Position numbers and translations under genes: made by a program. Of a DNA stretch of 64,000 bases, positions 54,188 through 63,397 are shown one piece after another; the stretch's first letter is position 1, and the number at the start of each line of letters is the position of its first letter. This DNA is from CCMP332 sp040218795 (lineage in GTDB: Bacteria; Bacteroidota; Bacteroidia; Cytophagales; CCMP332), in NCBI GenBank assembly GCA_040218795.1, contig JAVJQT010000005.1, positions 310,001 through 374,000 of the forward strand. The letters run 5' to 3'. The notes under the pieces were generated by a model. It was not told where the DNA came from. It worked only from the letters and a program-made list of their open reading frames with translations, and ran no database searches.

Positions 54188-54931
54188 TCAATGCGGATCA
54201 ACCACATTATAAGCCGCACCGATGATACCGGCATTGTTAAGATTCTTTGATACATAGATTGGCGTATCCACATTTAGCTCATTTTCAAACTTGTCCATCT
54301 TTTTACTAGCTCCTCCTCCGAGAATGAAAAAATCAGGTGAAAAAATGCGAACCAGATGGTTTAAATATTTATTAAACCGTTTGCCCCATTCATGCCATTC
54401 AAGGTTTTCGTTTTTTCTGGCAGAATCGGCCGTGTAGTTTTCAAACAAATCGCCATCATGACCAAAGATTCTTCCGAGTTCTGTATTTGGGATCAGCTGC
54501 CCATCGTAAAACATCCCACTTCCTATCCCGGTCCCGATGGTGATCATCAATCCAAGCCCTTTTTTGCCTTTGCCGATTCCAAAATTCATTTCCGCTATAC
54601 CGGCAGCATCTGCGTCGTTAATAATGCTGAATTCAAGTCCATCACAGGCTTTACTAAATAAAGCATCGATCTGGGTTCCTTTCCATTTTGGATCGAGATT
54701 AGAGCTGAATTTTGCATTGCCATTTATCACCACCGAAGGAAAACAACAGCCAATGTCATTATTCCAGTTAAAATGATTTTTAATTTTCAGAATCGTTCCG
54801 GCCACCGCATCTGGAGTGGATGGTTTTGGGGTGTCAATTCTATAACGCTCTGATTTTAATTCGCCCTTTTTAGTATCTACAATTGCACCTTTTATGCCTG
54901 TTCCGCCTATATCGATTCCAAGAATATTCAT
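54188..54931 (-). CDS. ppgK: ROK-family polyphosphate glucokinase
   Basis: This 247-residue cytoplasmic kinase phosphorylates glucose, with polyphosphate or ATP as donor. ROK motifs: GIDIGGTGIKGAIVD at the N-terminus, INDADAAGIAEMNFG near 104-118, and ITIGTGIGSGMFYDGQLIPN. The local sequence GHDGDLFENYTADSARK and short length match polyphosphate-dependent glucokinases rather than general ROK repressors, which would have a helix-turn-helix. A ppk1 gene lies in this same window (9304), consistent with polyphosphate use. It follows the caspase operon by 92 nt and could be read with it. Confidence 0.87.
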   Translation of the reverse strand: MNILGIDIGGTGIKGAIVDTKKGELKSERYRIDTPKPSTPDAVAGTILKIKNHFNWNNDIGCCFPSVVINGNAKFSSNLDPKWKGTQIDALFSKACDGLEFSIINDADAAGIAEMNFGIGKGKKGLGLMITIGTGIGSGMFYDGQLIPNTELGRIFGHDGDLFENYTADSARKNENLEWHEWGKRFNKYLNHLVRIFSPDFFILGGGASKKMDKFENELNVDTPIYVSKNLNNAGIIGAAYNVVDPH

Positions 54932-55023
54932 AAAATAATCAAAGCCATTTAATATGAATTAAATGTAATGGGATATTTTTAATTAATAAAAATTCTCATT
55001 CAAGATCATGAAGAGATGCCGGT

Positions 55024-57120
55024 TTATTTATAAATAAAGAGAAAGTTACTCCCTGGTTCATTATCTCCAAATTCACCTCCCCTTGGCTGGGGTTCTACCA
55101 TTTCAACGCTACTCATAAGATCCTGATAGGTTAATATGCCATCACTCCCACCGTAAGTTCTCAAGGCTGTTATAAATTGCCTTGCAAATGGAGAGTGATG
55201 ACCCGGACGGCCATCAGGTACATATTCTTTACCACCGGATGTCAAATAAATTCTTGTTTTATAACTCATTTTTCTTTTGATGAATAACATCTTTTTGACC
55301 TGCTCCTCTTTTGAGGGTTCATTGCCTCTTTTGGCAATAAATGGATCAAAAGTTCCTCCAAAACAAACATCCATAGTTAAAAAAATATGTTGGCAGGGAA
55401 TATTATTTATATAGGTACGAAGTGTACTATGAGGAAGGTAAGTACTTCTTGCTTCATCGCCTTCCTTTGTATTGGAAGCTACAACATAGCCCTCTTTGAA
55501 CAATTCATCATACTCTCCATGTCCGGCAATAAATATAAAAAGCTGGTCTTCATCGGCGTAAAGTTTCTTTGAATACTCCTTAATCTTAAGCTTAATCTCA
55601 TCCAGAGGTGGATTTATGATTTTTTCAACATTAAAATTGTAATTATTCTCTAATTCGGCTGCAATGGTTGTTGCATCAAAAACGGGATTGACCAAATCAT
55701 TCATTGCATTATAACTGTTGGTTGCAATTATCAATGCATAATCTCTCCCATTTCTGGTGAGTTTGACCAAATCATCAGGATTATTTTGATCAAAAATCCT
55801 GTGTACAATTATGGTTTTATTTGCTACCTCACCATCGATAGTTGTAAATCGAATGCTAATTTCATTATCCTTAAATCTAAGTGGCAGATGATGTTCGAAG
55901 ATTTGGTTGTCGCTAACTCTAAGCCTATCTTCTTCTTTTGTCGTTTTATTAATGATCTTGAATTCCCGAATACTGCTTTTTGAAAGTAATTGACCTTTGA
56001 TTACTATTTTTTCTTCCAAACAATAAAAAGTGTTCCCTCTTTCAATGTATGGTTGAACCAGAACAACTTCGTTTTTTGCAGATTCATTGGACAGGTTAGC
56101 CATGCTGGGTTTATTCGCTGAGTAAGCAACTGAGGCCTGATACTTCTTAATGGGTTCAAGCTTTAGATAGGATATATCGTAATAGTGAATGTCGCCACCA
56201 TAGCCTGCCGTGTATATCTTTTTTAAATCAGATGAAAAAGAAACTCCGGTAACAAATGTGCCATTTTGTTTTAAGGAAAAAATTGGCTCAGATTTTCCAA
56301 GTTCCCAAAAATGAACCATTCCATCGTGTCCTCCTGTGGCATAATGTTGATTATCATTGGCACTTTCTACAAGCTGAATCCATTTTTTATGCACTTTTTC
56401 AATGCTTGATTTGGAATTACCCCTTTCAGCATCCCAAAATTTTATGGATTTATCATCTCCTACACTAATAATAGTCTTATTCATAAAGTCAATTGAACGT
56501 ATATAACTATCATGGGCATCTATGATCTGTCCCATACTTCCCGAAAGAGCATCCCATATTCTTATTTTTCCTTCTGCATCGGAAGTGGCAATGGTATTGG
56601 TTCCCGGAATTGCACAAACACTCAAAACCGGTGAGCTTGAGACTGTTATTTTATTGACTTCCTGCTTGGAATTTAAATCCACAATGCTCATTTGACCATC
56701 GGAGCTTACAGCAACCAAATAATTCAGGGAGTTGATAATTTCTATATCATTTACGGTCTTCTCAAATGACTTATTCTGATAAATTATAATGCGCTTTTCG
56801 ATATCATAAATAATGACATGTCCGTCTCGGGAACCGGATGCAAATACCTTGAGCATATCATCGTCAAATGATGAAAATTCAACTGCTGTAATCCAGTCCG
56901 TATGACCTGTTAGCTTAAAAAGACTGCTTCCATTGTCTGCGTCCCTAAAAATGACCTGATTGTCATCACCGCCGGTTACGAGCCATTTGCCATCGGGAGA
57001 ACTGGCCATTGCCAAAATGCTCTGTTTATCAGGGTCCACTTTTTTGATTAAGGCAGGCTCTTGTGCAAAGACTGAACTACACAAAGTAATTAATCCAAGC
57101 CAAACAAGATTTTTTAACAT
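55024..57120 (-). CDS. Secreted WD40-repeat protein with C-terminal caspase-like protease domain
   Basis: This 698-residue protein has signal LVWLGLITLCSSVFAQ. About residues 30-320 form a seven-bladed WD40 propeller (repeats ending in VIFRD, VIIYDIE, SIVDL, KIRIWD, SIKFWD, VHFWE, HYYDI). A beta domain follows at about 355-440. The caspase/peptidase C14 domain (about 455-698) has the catalytic histidine H534 in IAGHGEYDE and cysteine C586 in LTMDVCFGGTFD, so it is probably active. An exported caspase would act in the periplasm or on the surface. It is the last gene of a tight operon with a barrel protein and two lipoproteins, starting 1 nt after the barrel stop. Substrate unknown. Confidence 0.88.
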   Translation of the reverse strand: MLKNLVWLGLITLCSSVFAQEPALIKKVDPDKQSILAMASSPDGKWLVTGGDDNQVIFRDADNGSSLFKLTGHTDWITAVEFSSFDDDMLKVFASGSRDGHVIIYDIEKRIIIYQNKSFEKTVNDIEIINSLNYLVAVSSDGQMSIVDLNSKQEVNKITVSSSPVLSVCAIPGTNTIATSDAEGKIRIWDALSGSMGQIIDAHDSYIRSIDFMNKTIISVGDDKSIKFWDAERGNSKSSIEKVHKKWIQLVESANDNQHYATGGHDGMVHFWELGKSEPIFSLKQNGTFVTGVSFSSDLKKIYTAGYGGDIHYYDISYLKLEPIKKYQASVAYSANKPSMANLSNESAKNEVVLVQPYIERGNTFYCLEEKIVIKGQLLSKSSIREFKIINKTTKEEDRLRVSDNQIFEHHLPLRFKDNEISIRFTTIDGEVANKTIIVHRIFDQNNPDDLVKLTRNGRDYALIIATNSYNAMNDLVNPVFDATTIAAELENNYNFNVEKIINPPLDEIKLKIKEYSKKLYADEDQLFIFIAGHGEYDELFKEGYVVASNTKEGDEARSTYLPHSTLRTYINNIPCQHIFLTMDVCFGGTFDPFIAKRGNEPSKEEQVKKMLFIKRKMSYKTRIYLTSGGKEYVPDGRPGHHSPFARQFITALRTYGGSDGILTYQDLMSSVEMVEPQPRGGEFGDNEPGSNFLFIYK

Positions 57121-57121
57121 A

Positions 57122-57829
57122 TCAGAGAGTTTTGGATTTTACAAAATTGAGATTAACGCCACCGGTTACAAGAACATATTGCATGTTCTGTCTTAGCACT
57201 TCATCCTGATTTGTAAATACCAGATTGTAATTTGCCTGCAAAAAAACACCAATAAACTGTGATACATCCATTTGGACACCGAGTCCTGCCATAGTATTTG
57301 GAACAAGCGTAGTGTTCAGGGATTGTCCTGATTCTCTGATGGTAACTTCATTGATCGGTGCTTGATAAGATTCAGGATTGGAGGCATAAAAATCCTTAAT
57401 AACAATATTGCTGGGTGATCTTTCACCATTGTATATGGTAGCTCCTGCCGACACCACAACAAAAGGAGATATTTTCTTATCGAGAATTTTATAGCGGGCA
57501 TAGGGATTTATACTGATTAGCGTTATCCATGATTCATCGCTATCATCTACCTGACTTGAGCGAGGATCATACCATGACCAAAAGTCTGTATATTCTCCTC
57601 TCATTCCAATTGACAACTTCTTATTGAGATTGTATTGAAAATCAGCGGCAAAAGCAAACCCGGAGCTCATATTGCTATAGAAATAAGGTAGGCGATCTTC
57701 TCTCAAGTCTTCCCCCATTGGTATGGCATAACCAAGCGAAAAATCAAAAGTCAGCTTCTTTTCAAATTGAGCTTTTGATATGGAAGACACCGATAATAAA
57801 ATGACAATTATTGTTAATATTCGTTGCAT
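57122..57829 (-). CDS. Outer-membrane beta-barrel protein
   Basis: This 235-residue protein has a signal peptide (ILTIIVILLSVSSISKAQ) and a barrel-like pattern: KLTFDFSLGYAIPMGEDL, SGFAFAADFQYNLNKKLSIG, ISPFVVVSAGATIYNG, NTMAGLGVQMDVSQFIGVFL and the final VTGGVNLNFVKS. It resembles the OmpX/outer-membrane beta-barrel 13-strand group without further match. It lies 4 nt after the lipocalin-like gene and 1 nt before the WD40-caspase gene, so it is probably translated with both and may form the outer-membrane part of their assembly. Confidence 0.78.
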   Translation of the reverse strand: MQRILTIIVILLSVSSISKAQFEKKLTFDFSLGYAIPMGEDLREDRLPYFYSNMSSGFAFAADFQYNLNKKLSIGMRGEYTDFWSWYDPRSSQVDDSDESWITLISINPYARYKILDKKISPFVVVSAGATIYNGERSPSNIVIKDFYASNPESYQAPINEVTIRESGQSLNTTLVPNTMAGLGVQMDVSQFIGVFLQANYNLVFTNQDEVLRQNMQYVLVTGGVNLNFVKSKTL

Positions 57830-57833
57830 AACA

Positions 57834-58337
57834 TTAAAACTCTCTTAGTGTATAAGTAACAACCTTCGGATCAAATTCATTGGATTCATCAGTTGCCTGA
57901 AGTACGAGAATTGATTCGCTTATTTCTACAATATCAAATACCTGATTGACAAAATCTGAAGCTTCTTCCTGTTGATTGTTTTCATCGATTATCACAAAAT
58001 TATCTCTTTGAACCAGAGTTATTCTGTTGCCTTTATTGTTCAATCTCCAGGTTCCCTCTGATACTATATAATCGTCTATAATTACACAGGCAACAAGATT
58101 ATCTTCAATTGTATATTTTGTGGCTTCTGTATCTTCATTGTAAAGTTCAAATGTGAAAATATCATCACTTGAACAATCACTTGGTTGGGCAACACCGTCT
58201 ACTTCAAGTTTTACGACTAACCAGGATTTTACACCATTATCAGTCAATAGTGTAAGGTTAGATGGTTCTACTTCATCTCTGGAGCAGGAAATAATGGAAA
58301 TCAGTAAAACGAGTACGAAAAAGTAATATTTTTTCAT
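57834..58337 (-). CDS. Lipocalin-like lipoprotein
   Basis: This 167-residue predicted lipoprotein has signal YYFFVLVLLISIISC with C18 as lipid anchor. The mature region resembles the lipocalin-like small beta-barrel proteins of Bacteroidota: GVKSWLVVKLEVDGVAQP, CSSDDIFTFELYNEDTEATK and the paired strand EGTWRLNNKGNRITLVQRD, then SILVLQATDESNE. A ligand is not predicted. It is 1 nt from the upstream lipoprotein gene stop and 4 nt before the barrel gene. Confidence 0.72.
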   Translation of the reverse strand: MKKYYFFVLVLLISIISCSRDEVEPSNLTLLTDNGVKSWLVVKLEVDGVAQPSDCSSDDIFTFELYNEDTEATKYTIEDNLVACVIIDDYIVSEGTWRLNNKGNRITLVQRDNFVIIDENNQQEEASDFVNQVFDIVEISESILVLQATDESNEFDPKVVTYTLREF

Positions 58338-58338
58338 T

Positions 58339-59316
58339 TTAATTCCAGCTTAAAATAATATCCAGAGCATAATTATTTTTACCTAAATATGAATTTGGAT
58401 CGATAACAATTCTGTTGGGATAATCCCCTGTGGCCCTCGCATTTATAATGACCTCACTTAAATAAAAATTCAGGTTGACATACAATCCCCATAGTTGATC
58501 ATTAAAATCAAATTCTCCTGTGAATTCATTATAAGATATAGGGATTAAATCTAAAGTCGTTGATAGTCCTCCATTATTGTTTGGCGGAGCAAGCGCATTG
58601 AGGTCATAAAATACAGGATTTGCAAAACTATAATTATAGAGTTCACCGAGTATATTCTCTGAAGACTCCTGATAGAAGAAATAAGAATTATCAGTAAATG
58701 AAACCAGGGCATTAGTAGGGTTGCTTGTACTTATTGCGTAAATATTGTTTACACCTCCTTCGAAAAATCCAAAAGCAATATCAAGGGTATCATTGGCATC
58801 AGATGGAAAATCCATTTCCTCACCTGAATAAATAATTCTTAATTCATCAAAGCTTATTACAGTCGGATTGATGGGTTTGGTAAAAAGTGTTGAGACTGAA
58901 ACCTTTGTAAGCCCATTTTCCGTCAAATAATCATAGAGCGAAATATTTGATTTATCATCGAAATATGTAGCATTGAAATTTCCGTAATTACTTCTAACAA
59001 GCCCTGCTCCCTGATCTTTGTAAAAAGCATAGAAGTAATAATTTACAGGTTGTAAATCAGAAAAAAGAATTTTGCCTGAACCGTTGGTTTTCCCCCTTGC
59101 AACATCCTGTGCTAAAAGCTCAAATGCTCTTTGTGAACGATACAATCTTACTTCGGCATTGGGTACGGGCTGTCCATTGGCATTTAAGACAGTTACTTCT
59201 AATTCTGTAGGTTGAAGTTTAGTGACATCAATATCCTCTGAAGAACAGGAAATCAGAAAAAAAGAGACCGGGATTAGATAGAACAGACATTTAATAAAAC
59301 TGTATTTTTCCAACAC
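58339..59316 (-). CDS. Lipoprotein with carboxypeptidase-regulatory-like domain
   Basis: This protein of about 325 residues has a hydrophobic signal (CLFYLIPVSFFLISC) and lipid cysteine near residue 24. PTELEVTVLNANGQPVPNAE and the following AEVRLYRSQ, ARGKTNGSGKILFSDLQPVN (about 36-100) form an Ig-like carboxypeptidase-regulatory domain. The rest is beta-rich and unrecognised, with Asn/Tyr-rich loops. No ATG exists; GTG at 59316 follows a TAAATTTG box (59327-59320) by 3 nt, while TTG at 59322 lies inside the box and TTG at 59313 is a third option. It is the first gene of the operon ending in the WD40-caspase. Confidence 0.7.
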   Translation of the reverse strand: MLEKYSFIKCLFYLIPVSFFLISCSSEDIDVTKLQPTELEVTVLNANGQPVPNAEVRLYRSQRAFELLAQDVARGKTNGSGKILFSDLQPVNYYFYAFYKDQGAGLVRSNYGNFNATYFDDKSNISLYDYLTENGLTKVSVSTLFTKPINPTVISFDELRIIYSGEEMDFPSDANDTLDIAFGFFEGGVNNIYAISTSNPTNALVSFTDNSYFFYQESSENILGELYNYSFANPVFYDLNALAPPNNNGGLSTTLDLIPISYNEFTGEFDFNDQLWGLYVNLNFYLSEVIINARATGDYPNRIVIDPNSYLGKNNYALDIILSWN

Positions 59317-59319
59317 ACA

Positions 59320-59327
59320 CAAATTTA
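59320..59327 (-). promoter_or_regulatory. TAnnTTTG box at the head of the WD40-caspase operon
   Basis: TAAATTTG on the minus strand matches the -7 consensus and lies 3 nt before the GTG at 59316. The -33 region has no clear TTTG. Confidence 0.45.
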
Positions 59328-59558
59328 AATTCTATCTAAATGTATGTGTTTTAGGCATTATCTCAAAAAGCTGATTGAATTATTTAAAGATGAACGGGGG
59401 AATACTTCGCCTGTGTTATTTCTGCTGTGTTTTTGTGATTTTGTACTTAAACGAATCTTTATAAATGCACCATCATAGCTGACCTTGATCATTTGAAAAA
59501 GCTATTGCTTAATATCGATTATTCAGTTTATAAATAGGACTATTTGGTTTGGAATAAT

Positions 59559-59584
59559 AAAAAAGGGGTGCATCCCTGCACCCC
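59559..59584 (-). terminator. Terminator of the 1-Cys peroxiredoxin gene
   Basis: ggggtgca (59565-59572), loop tccc, and tgcacccc (59577-59584) form a perfect 8-bp GC-rich stem. On the minus strand six T follow (59564-59559). It lies 26 nt after the stop of the peroxiredoxin gene. Confidence 0.9.
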
Positions 59585-59610
59585 TGCTCGACTAAATTAA
59601 ACGATATGAA

Positions 59611-60273
59611 TCAAGCTAAAGCCTTTTTAGCTAAGTAGAAATCTACTTTTTCTAATGTTGTATCAGCATTTCTTTCTTCCATTTCACTAAGTGTTTTCGG
59701 TGGTGGAACAATTACCTTATCCCCTTTTTTCCAATTAAGTGGAATGGCTACTTTATGCTTATCAGAAATTTGTAAAGCTTCAAGCGCTCTTAAAATCTCA
59801 TCTATATTTCTACCTACGTTAAGCGGATAATACATTATTAATCTTACTTTTTTTGCCGGATCAATAAAAAACACTGCCCTCACTGCCGCAGTTTCACTTT
59901 CATTGGCTTGTAACATGCCATACAATTTTGAAACCTTCATGTCGAGGTCTGCAATAATTGGAAAATCAAAATAGACACCTGTATTTTTTCTTACATTGTC
60001 TACCCAGGCCAAATGCGCATGAATGCTATCAATGCTCAATCCAATAAGTTCAGTATTAAGTGCTGAAAACTCATTCTTTCTTTCTGCAAAGCCCGTCATT
60101 TCTGTTGTGCAGACAGGCGTGAAATCTGCCGGATGTGAAAACATCACAATCCACTTATCTTTTGCAAAATCAGAAAATTTAATTTTTCCCTTTGTCGTAA
60201 TTGCCTCAAAATCGGGAGCTAAATCTCCAATTCTTGGCATAAAATATTGATTATTTAATTCTGTACCATCCAT
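59611..60273 (-). CDS. 1-Cys peroxiredoxin (Prx6-like)
   Basis: This 220-residue cytoplasmic peroxidase has peroxidatic C55 in SHPADFTPVCTTEMTGFAE. The PVCTTE context, the length near 220 and the C-terminal dimerisation region (VAIPLNWKKGDKVIVPPP) match the Prx6/AhpC-like 1-Cys group. No second catalytic Cys is evident. It reduces peroxides, with an external thiol or glutathione-like donor. It is transcribed alone and ended by a strong hairpin. Confidence 0.93.
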   Translation of the reverse strand: MDGTELNNQYFMPRIGDLAPDFEAITTKGKIKFSDFAKDKWIVMFSHPADFTPVCTTEMTGFAERKNEFSALNTELIGLSIDSIHAHLAWVDNVRKNTGVYFDFPIIADLDMKVSKLYGMLQANESETAAVRAVFFIDPAKKVRLIMYYPLNVGRNIDEILRALEALQISDKHKVAIPLNWKKGDKVIVPPPKTLSEMEERNADTTLEKVDFYLAKKALA

Positions 60274-60446
60274 TTTCTTTTTCTTTAAATTGACTATGTG
60301 AAAGTGATGATTTAAATGGAGAGTTTCAGTAACTTATGTTACTCTAAAAAATGATTTATTTGCTTGTTGTTAATTCTGTTTCCAAGTCCATTAATGAGCG
60401 GATTTGATATAAAATCTGCGAATGTTTTAATAAATAATTGAATATT

Positions 60447-60454
60447 TAGCTTTG
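60447..60454 (+). promoter_or_regulatory. TAnnTTTG box upstream of the MATE transporter
   Basis: TAGCTTTG matches the -7 consensus and ends 13 nt before the TTG start at 60468. The -33 element is weak. Confidence 0.4.
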
Positions 60455-60467
60455 TTAAAAATTTAAT

Positions 60468-61880
60468 TTGGCTCAATCAAAATTTTCTGCTGCCAAAACC
60501 AATATCTGGAAAGCGATTCTGGAATCCCTAAAAGGAAGTGATGCCGATTATACCAAGATCGGACTTAATAGAGCAATCTTTCTTTTGGCTGTGCCCATGA
60601 TTCTTGAATTGGTAATGGAATCCACTTTCGCAGTTGTGGATATCTACTTCGTTGGTCGGCTAGGTCCTGATGCCATTGCTACCGTAGGGCTTACCGAAAC
60701 CTATCTTTATTTGTTGTATTCAGTAGCTATGGGACTTTCCATGGCTTTAACTGCTATTGTAGCCAGAAGAGTTGGTGAAGGTAAAAAAGATGAAGCTGGG
60801 CTAACGGCATTCCAGGCCATTGTTTTGTCGCTTTTGGTCTCATTGCCATTTTCAATCGCCGGTATTTTTTACGGTGAGAAATTGCTCTTACTTATGGGCT
60901 CAGATGTACAAAGTGCTGCCTTGAACCAGGGTTATACACAATGGATGCTCGGTGCCAATGGGGTGATCGTTTTGCTTTTCAATTTGAATGCGGTATTCCG
61001 AGGTGCAGGAGATGCAGCCATTGCTATGAAAGTTTTGTGGATTGCCAATGGCTTTAATATTATTCTCGATCCTATTCTAATTTTTGGGCTGGGGCCTATT
61101 CCCGCATTCGGTATTGAAGGAGCTGCCATCGCAAGTACTCTTGGCAGGTCGATTGGGGTAATGATTCAGATTTATGCATTATCCAAAGGTGGTAAACATA
61201 TAAGAGTGCTTGCGAGAGATTTAAAACTAAATGCGGCAATTCTACTAAACATCATCAAAACCTCGCTCGGTGGCGTTGGACAAATGATCATTGCCATGAC
61301 CTCCTGGATTTTTTTAATGAGGATTTTGGCAAATATTGGCAGCGAAGCCGTAGCGGGTGCTACCATAACCATCCGGGTAATGATGTTTACCATAATGCCG
61401 GCCTGGGGCTTGTCCAATGCCGCAGCCACATTGGTCGGTCAAAATCTCGGTGCCAATGACCCCGACAGAGCGGAAGAATCGGTTTTAAAAATTGGCTGGT
61501 ACAATATGGTATTTCTGATTTTAGTGTCTGTTGTATTCTTCTTTTTTAATAGGGATCTGATCGGGATATTCACAAGCGATCAAAAGGTGGTTAATGTAGG
61601 AGCAGAATGGCTTAAAATCATGTCCTATTCATTTTTTATTTACGGCTGGTGGATGGTAAGTGTGCAAGCCTTTAACGGCGCGGGTGATACCAAAACTCCG
61701 ACATGGATAAATCTGATTTTCTTCTGGATTATACAAATCCCACTGGCCTATTTTTTGGCTATATATTTAAACTGGGATCAATCCGGTGTCTTTTGGGCCG
61801 TATTTATCTCAGAATCCGCAGTGGGTTTGTTTACACTTTATATTTTTAGAAAAGGCAAATGGAAAACTTATAAAGTATAA
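60468..61880 (+). CDS. MATE-family multidrug/sodium antiporter
   Basis: This 470-residue inner-membrane exporter has about twelve helices in two homologous halves, each beginning with a gating segment: RAIFLLAVPMILELVMESTF and FVGRLGPDAIATVGLTETYL in the first half, SLGGVGQMIIAMTSWIFLM and AWGLSNAAATLVGQNLGAND in the second. These are diagnostic. Members expel drugs or metabolites using sodium or proton gradients; the substrate here is unknown. The start appears to be TTG at 60468; the next in-frame ATG lies inside helix 1. A short cytoplasmic N-terminus of about 35 residues precedes helix 1. Confidence 0.92.
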   Translation: MAQSKFSAAKTNIWKAILESLKGSDADYTKIGLNRAIFLLAVPMILELVMESTFAVVDIYFVGRLGPDAIATVGLTETYLYLLYSVAMGLSMALTAIVARRVGEGKKDEAGLTAFQAIVLSLLVSLPFSIAGIFYGEKLLLLMGSDVQSAALNQGYTQWMLGANGVIVLLFNLNAVFRGAGDAAIAMKVLWIANGFNIILDPILIFGLGPIPAFGIEGAAIASTLGRSIGVMIQIYALSKGGKHIRVLARDLKLNAAILLNIIKTSLGGVGQMIIAMTSWIFLMRILANIGSEAVAGATITIRVMMFTIMPAWGLSNAAATLVGQNLGANDPDRAEESVLKIGWYNMVFLILVSVVFFFFNRDLIGIFTSDQKVVNVGAEWLKIMSYSFFIYGWWMVSVQAFNGAGDTKTPTWINLIFFWIIQIPLAYFLAIYLNWDQSGVFWAVFISESAVGLFTLYIFRKGKWKTYKV

Positions 61881-61912
61881 TTTATTAGTTCTCCATTCAC
61901 CAATAGAATTAA

Positions 61913-62479
61913 TTATTCCATTTCTTCTTCCGAATCCTCAGATTCTTCATCCAGAGCTTCTGCCTCAACTTCAGCATTCTTCATCATGTGTTTTGCGATT
62001 CCGCCCCAGTCTCCGTAGGTCTGAACAAATGCAATTTTTCCGTTTTCATCAAAATCAAAAGAGTCATAAACTTTTACGACCACTGAACCGGCTTCTGAAT
62101 CTTCTGTTGCCGCCCAACTGATGGTCCAATCACCATAATAGCGAACCGAGCCGTCCATTTCCTTTGTTTCTGCATTGACCCCCGGAAGAAATTGGATGTT
62201 TTCAGGCATTTGAAAATCTAAAGCTGCCCATCCCATTTTATCTTCCTCTTTCATGTTTTCAATACTTAAGGAATCCGGCGTGCCTATTGCAGTTGGCCGA
62301 TAGTAAGCATTTTCGGCAAAATATTTGTCATAATCAAGACTTTCACTTTGCCAGTCGCTCAGGTAGGCCAAAACTGTTTGAGAATTTCTTTCAAAGGCTT
62401 CTTTGGCAGAATTGTCTTCAGGTGGATTACAGGCAGAAAAAATGAGAGCAAGACTTAGTATTGAGAATATCGTTTTCAT
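61913..62479 (-). CDS. NTF2-like lipoprotein with acidic tail
   Basis: This 188-residue predicted lipoprotein has signal TIFSILSLALIFSAC with C17 as the lipid anchor. A SnoaL/NTF2-like fold is suggested by YLSDWQSESLDYDKYFAENA, GSVRYYGDWTISW and SFDFDENGKIAFVQTYGD in the usual order. The last 20 residues are mostly Glu, Asp and Ser, an acidic tail of unknown role. No active-site claim is possible. It is convergent with the MATE gene and divergent from the DUF6134 gene. Confidence 0.75.
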   Translation of the reverse strand: MKTIFSILSLALIFSACNPPEDNSAKEAFERNSQTVLAYLSDWQSESLDYDKYFAENAYYRPTAIGTPDSLSIENMKEEDKMGWAALDFQMPENIQFLPGVNAETKEMDGSVRYYGDWTISWAATEDSEAGSVVVKVYDSFDFDENGKIAFVQTYGDWGGIAKHMMKNAEVEAEALDEESEDSEEEME

Positions 62480-62657
62480 TATATATAGTTTTTTATATAA
62501 ATGTAAATAAAAAAATCTTCTGATTTATTAATTGCTTTTATTATCTATGGAAAAAGAAAAATTGAAGAAAATATTAAATGCCATAATTCAGATTTCAATA
62601 TTTTTTTAGAAAGAGAGTTTAAAGACTATATTCGAAATTATTTCCATTGATTACTTG

Positions 62658-63260
62658 ATGCTAAAAAATCATCTTACTTGTTTAACCTTTTTAATATTTC
62701 TATTAGTATCGAATCTACTTTCCGCCCAAAACCAGAAATACACCGTTTTCTGGGGAGATGATGAAATAGGGCTAATGAATGTTTCCAGAGTTCAAAATGG
62801 CCTTAAAACCGAATATTCCTTTAAAGCAGATGTCGAATTCAGGGTGATTTTAAAGTACAATCGCACTACCCAATTCAATGCTACTTACCTTCGCGACACA
62901 CTGATTTATTGTTCGAGTAAAAGTGTAATGAATGATAATCTCAAAGATTTTCAATACACCAAAAAAATAGGTGATTCTTATCAGATCTTTCAGCATCCGG
63001 ACGATACCCTAAAAATGAAAGAATGCATCTTGCAATCCGTAGCACTGCTCTACTTCAATGAACCAAAACCGGAAATGAAAAGAATTTATGCGGAGGGTTA
63101 TTCCAAATTTGTGCCCATTGAAAAAGTGGGCAATGGCATTTATAAACTTTACCTGACTGAGGATAAAACCAATGTGTACTATTATGTAAACGGACATCTC
63201 AATGAGGTTAAAGTATTGCGCACCTGGTTTGATCTAACATTTAAAAGACAATTCAATTAA
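62658..63260 (+). CDS. DUF6134-like exported protein
   Basis: This 200-residue protein has a signal peptide (LTCLTFLIFLLVSNLLSAQ). The body has the pattern of a Bacteroidota protein of unknown function: KYTVFWGDDEIGLMNVSRVQ, FRVILKYNRTTQFNATYL, and the end KLYLTEDKTNVYYYVNGHLN. It probably forms a single curved beta-sheet with one helix. An in-frame TTG lies one codon before the ATG at 62658. No operon partner is clear; the tricorn-like gene is 137 nt downstream. Confidence 0.7.
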   Translation: MLKNHLTCLTFLIFLLVSNLLSAQNQKYTVFWGDDEIGLMNVSRVQNGLKTEYSFKADVEFRVILKYNRTTQFNATYLRDTLIYCSSKSVMNDNLKDFQYTKKIGDSYQIFQHPDDTLKMKECILQSVALLYFNEPKPEMKRIYAEGYSKFVPIEKVGNGIYKLYLTEDKTNVYYYVNGHLNEVKVLRTWFDLTFKRQFN

Positions 63261-63397
63261 GGGTCATTATTTTATCAAGGACCAAATGAAACATGCTTAT
63301 CCTTATTATCTGCCTTTTATGGAATTATATTTCCATCATTTATATAAATCAATGAAAAACACAATATTTGATTTGTGATTTTTAACAAAAAGCAATC

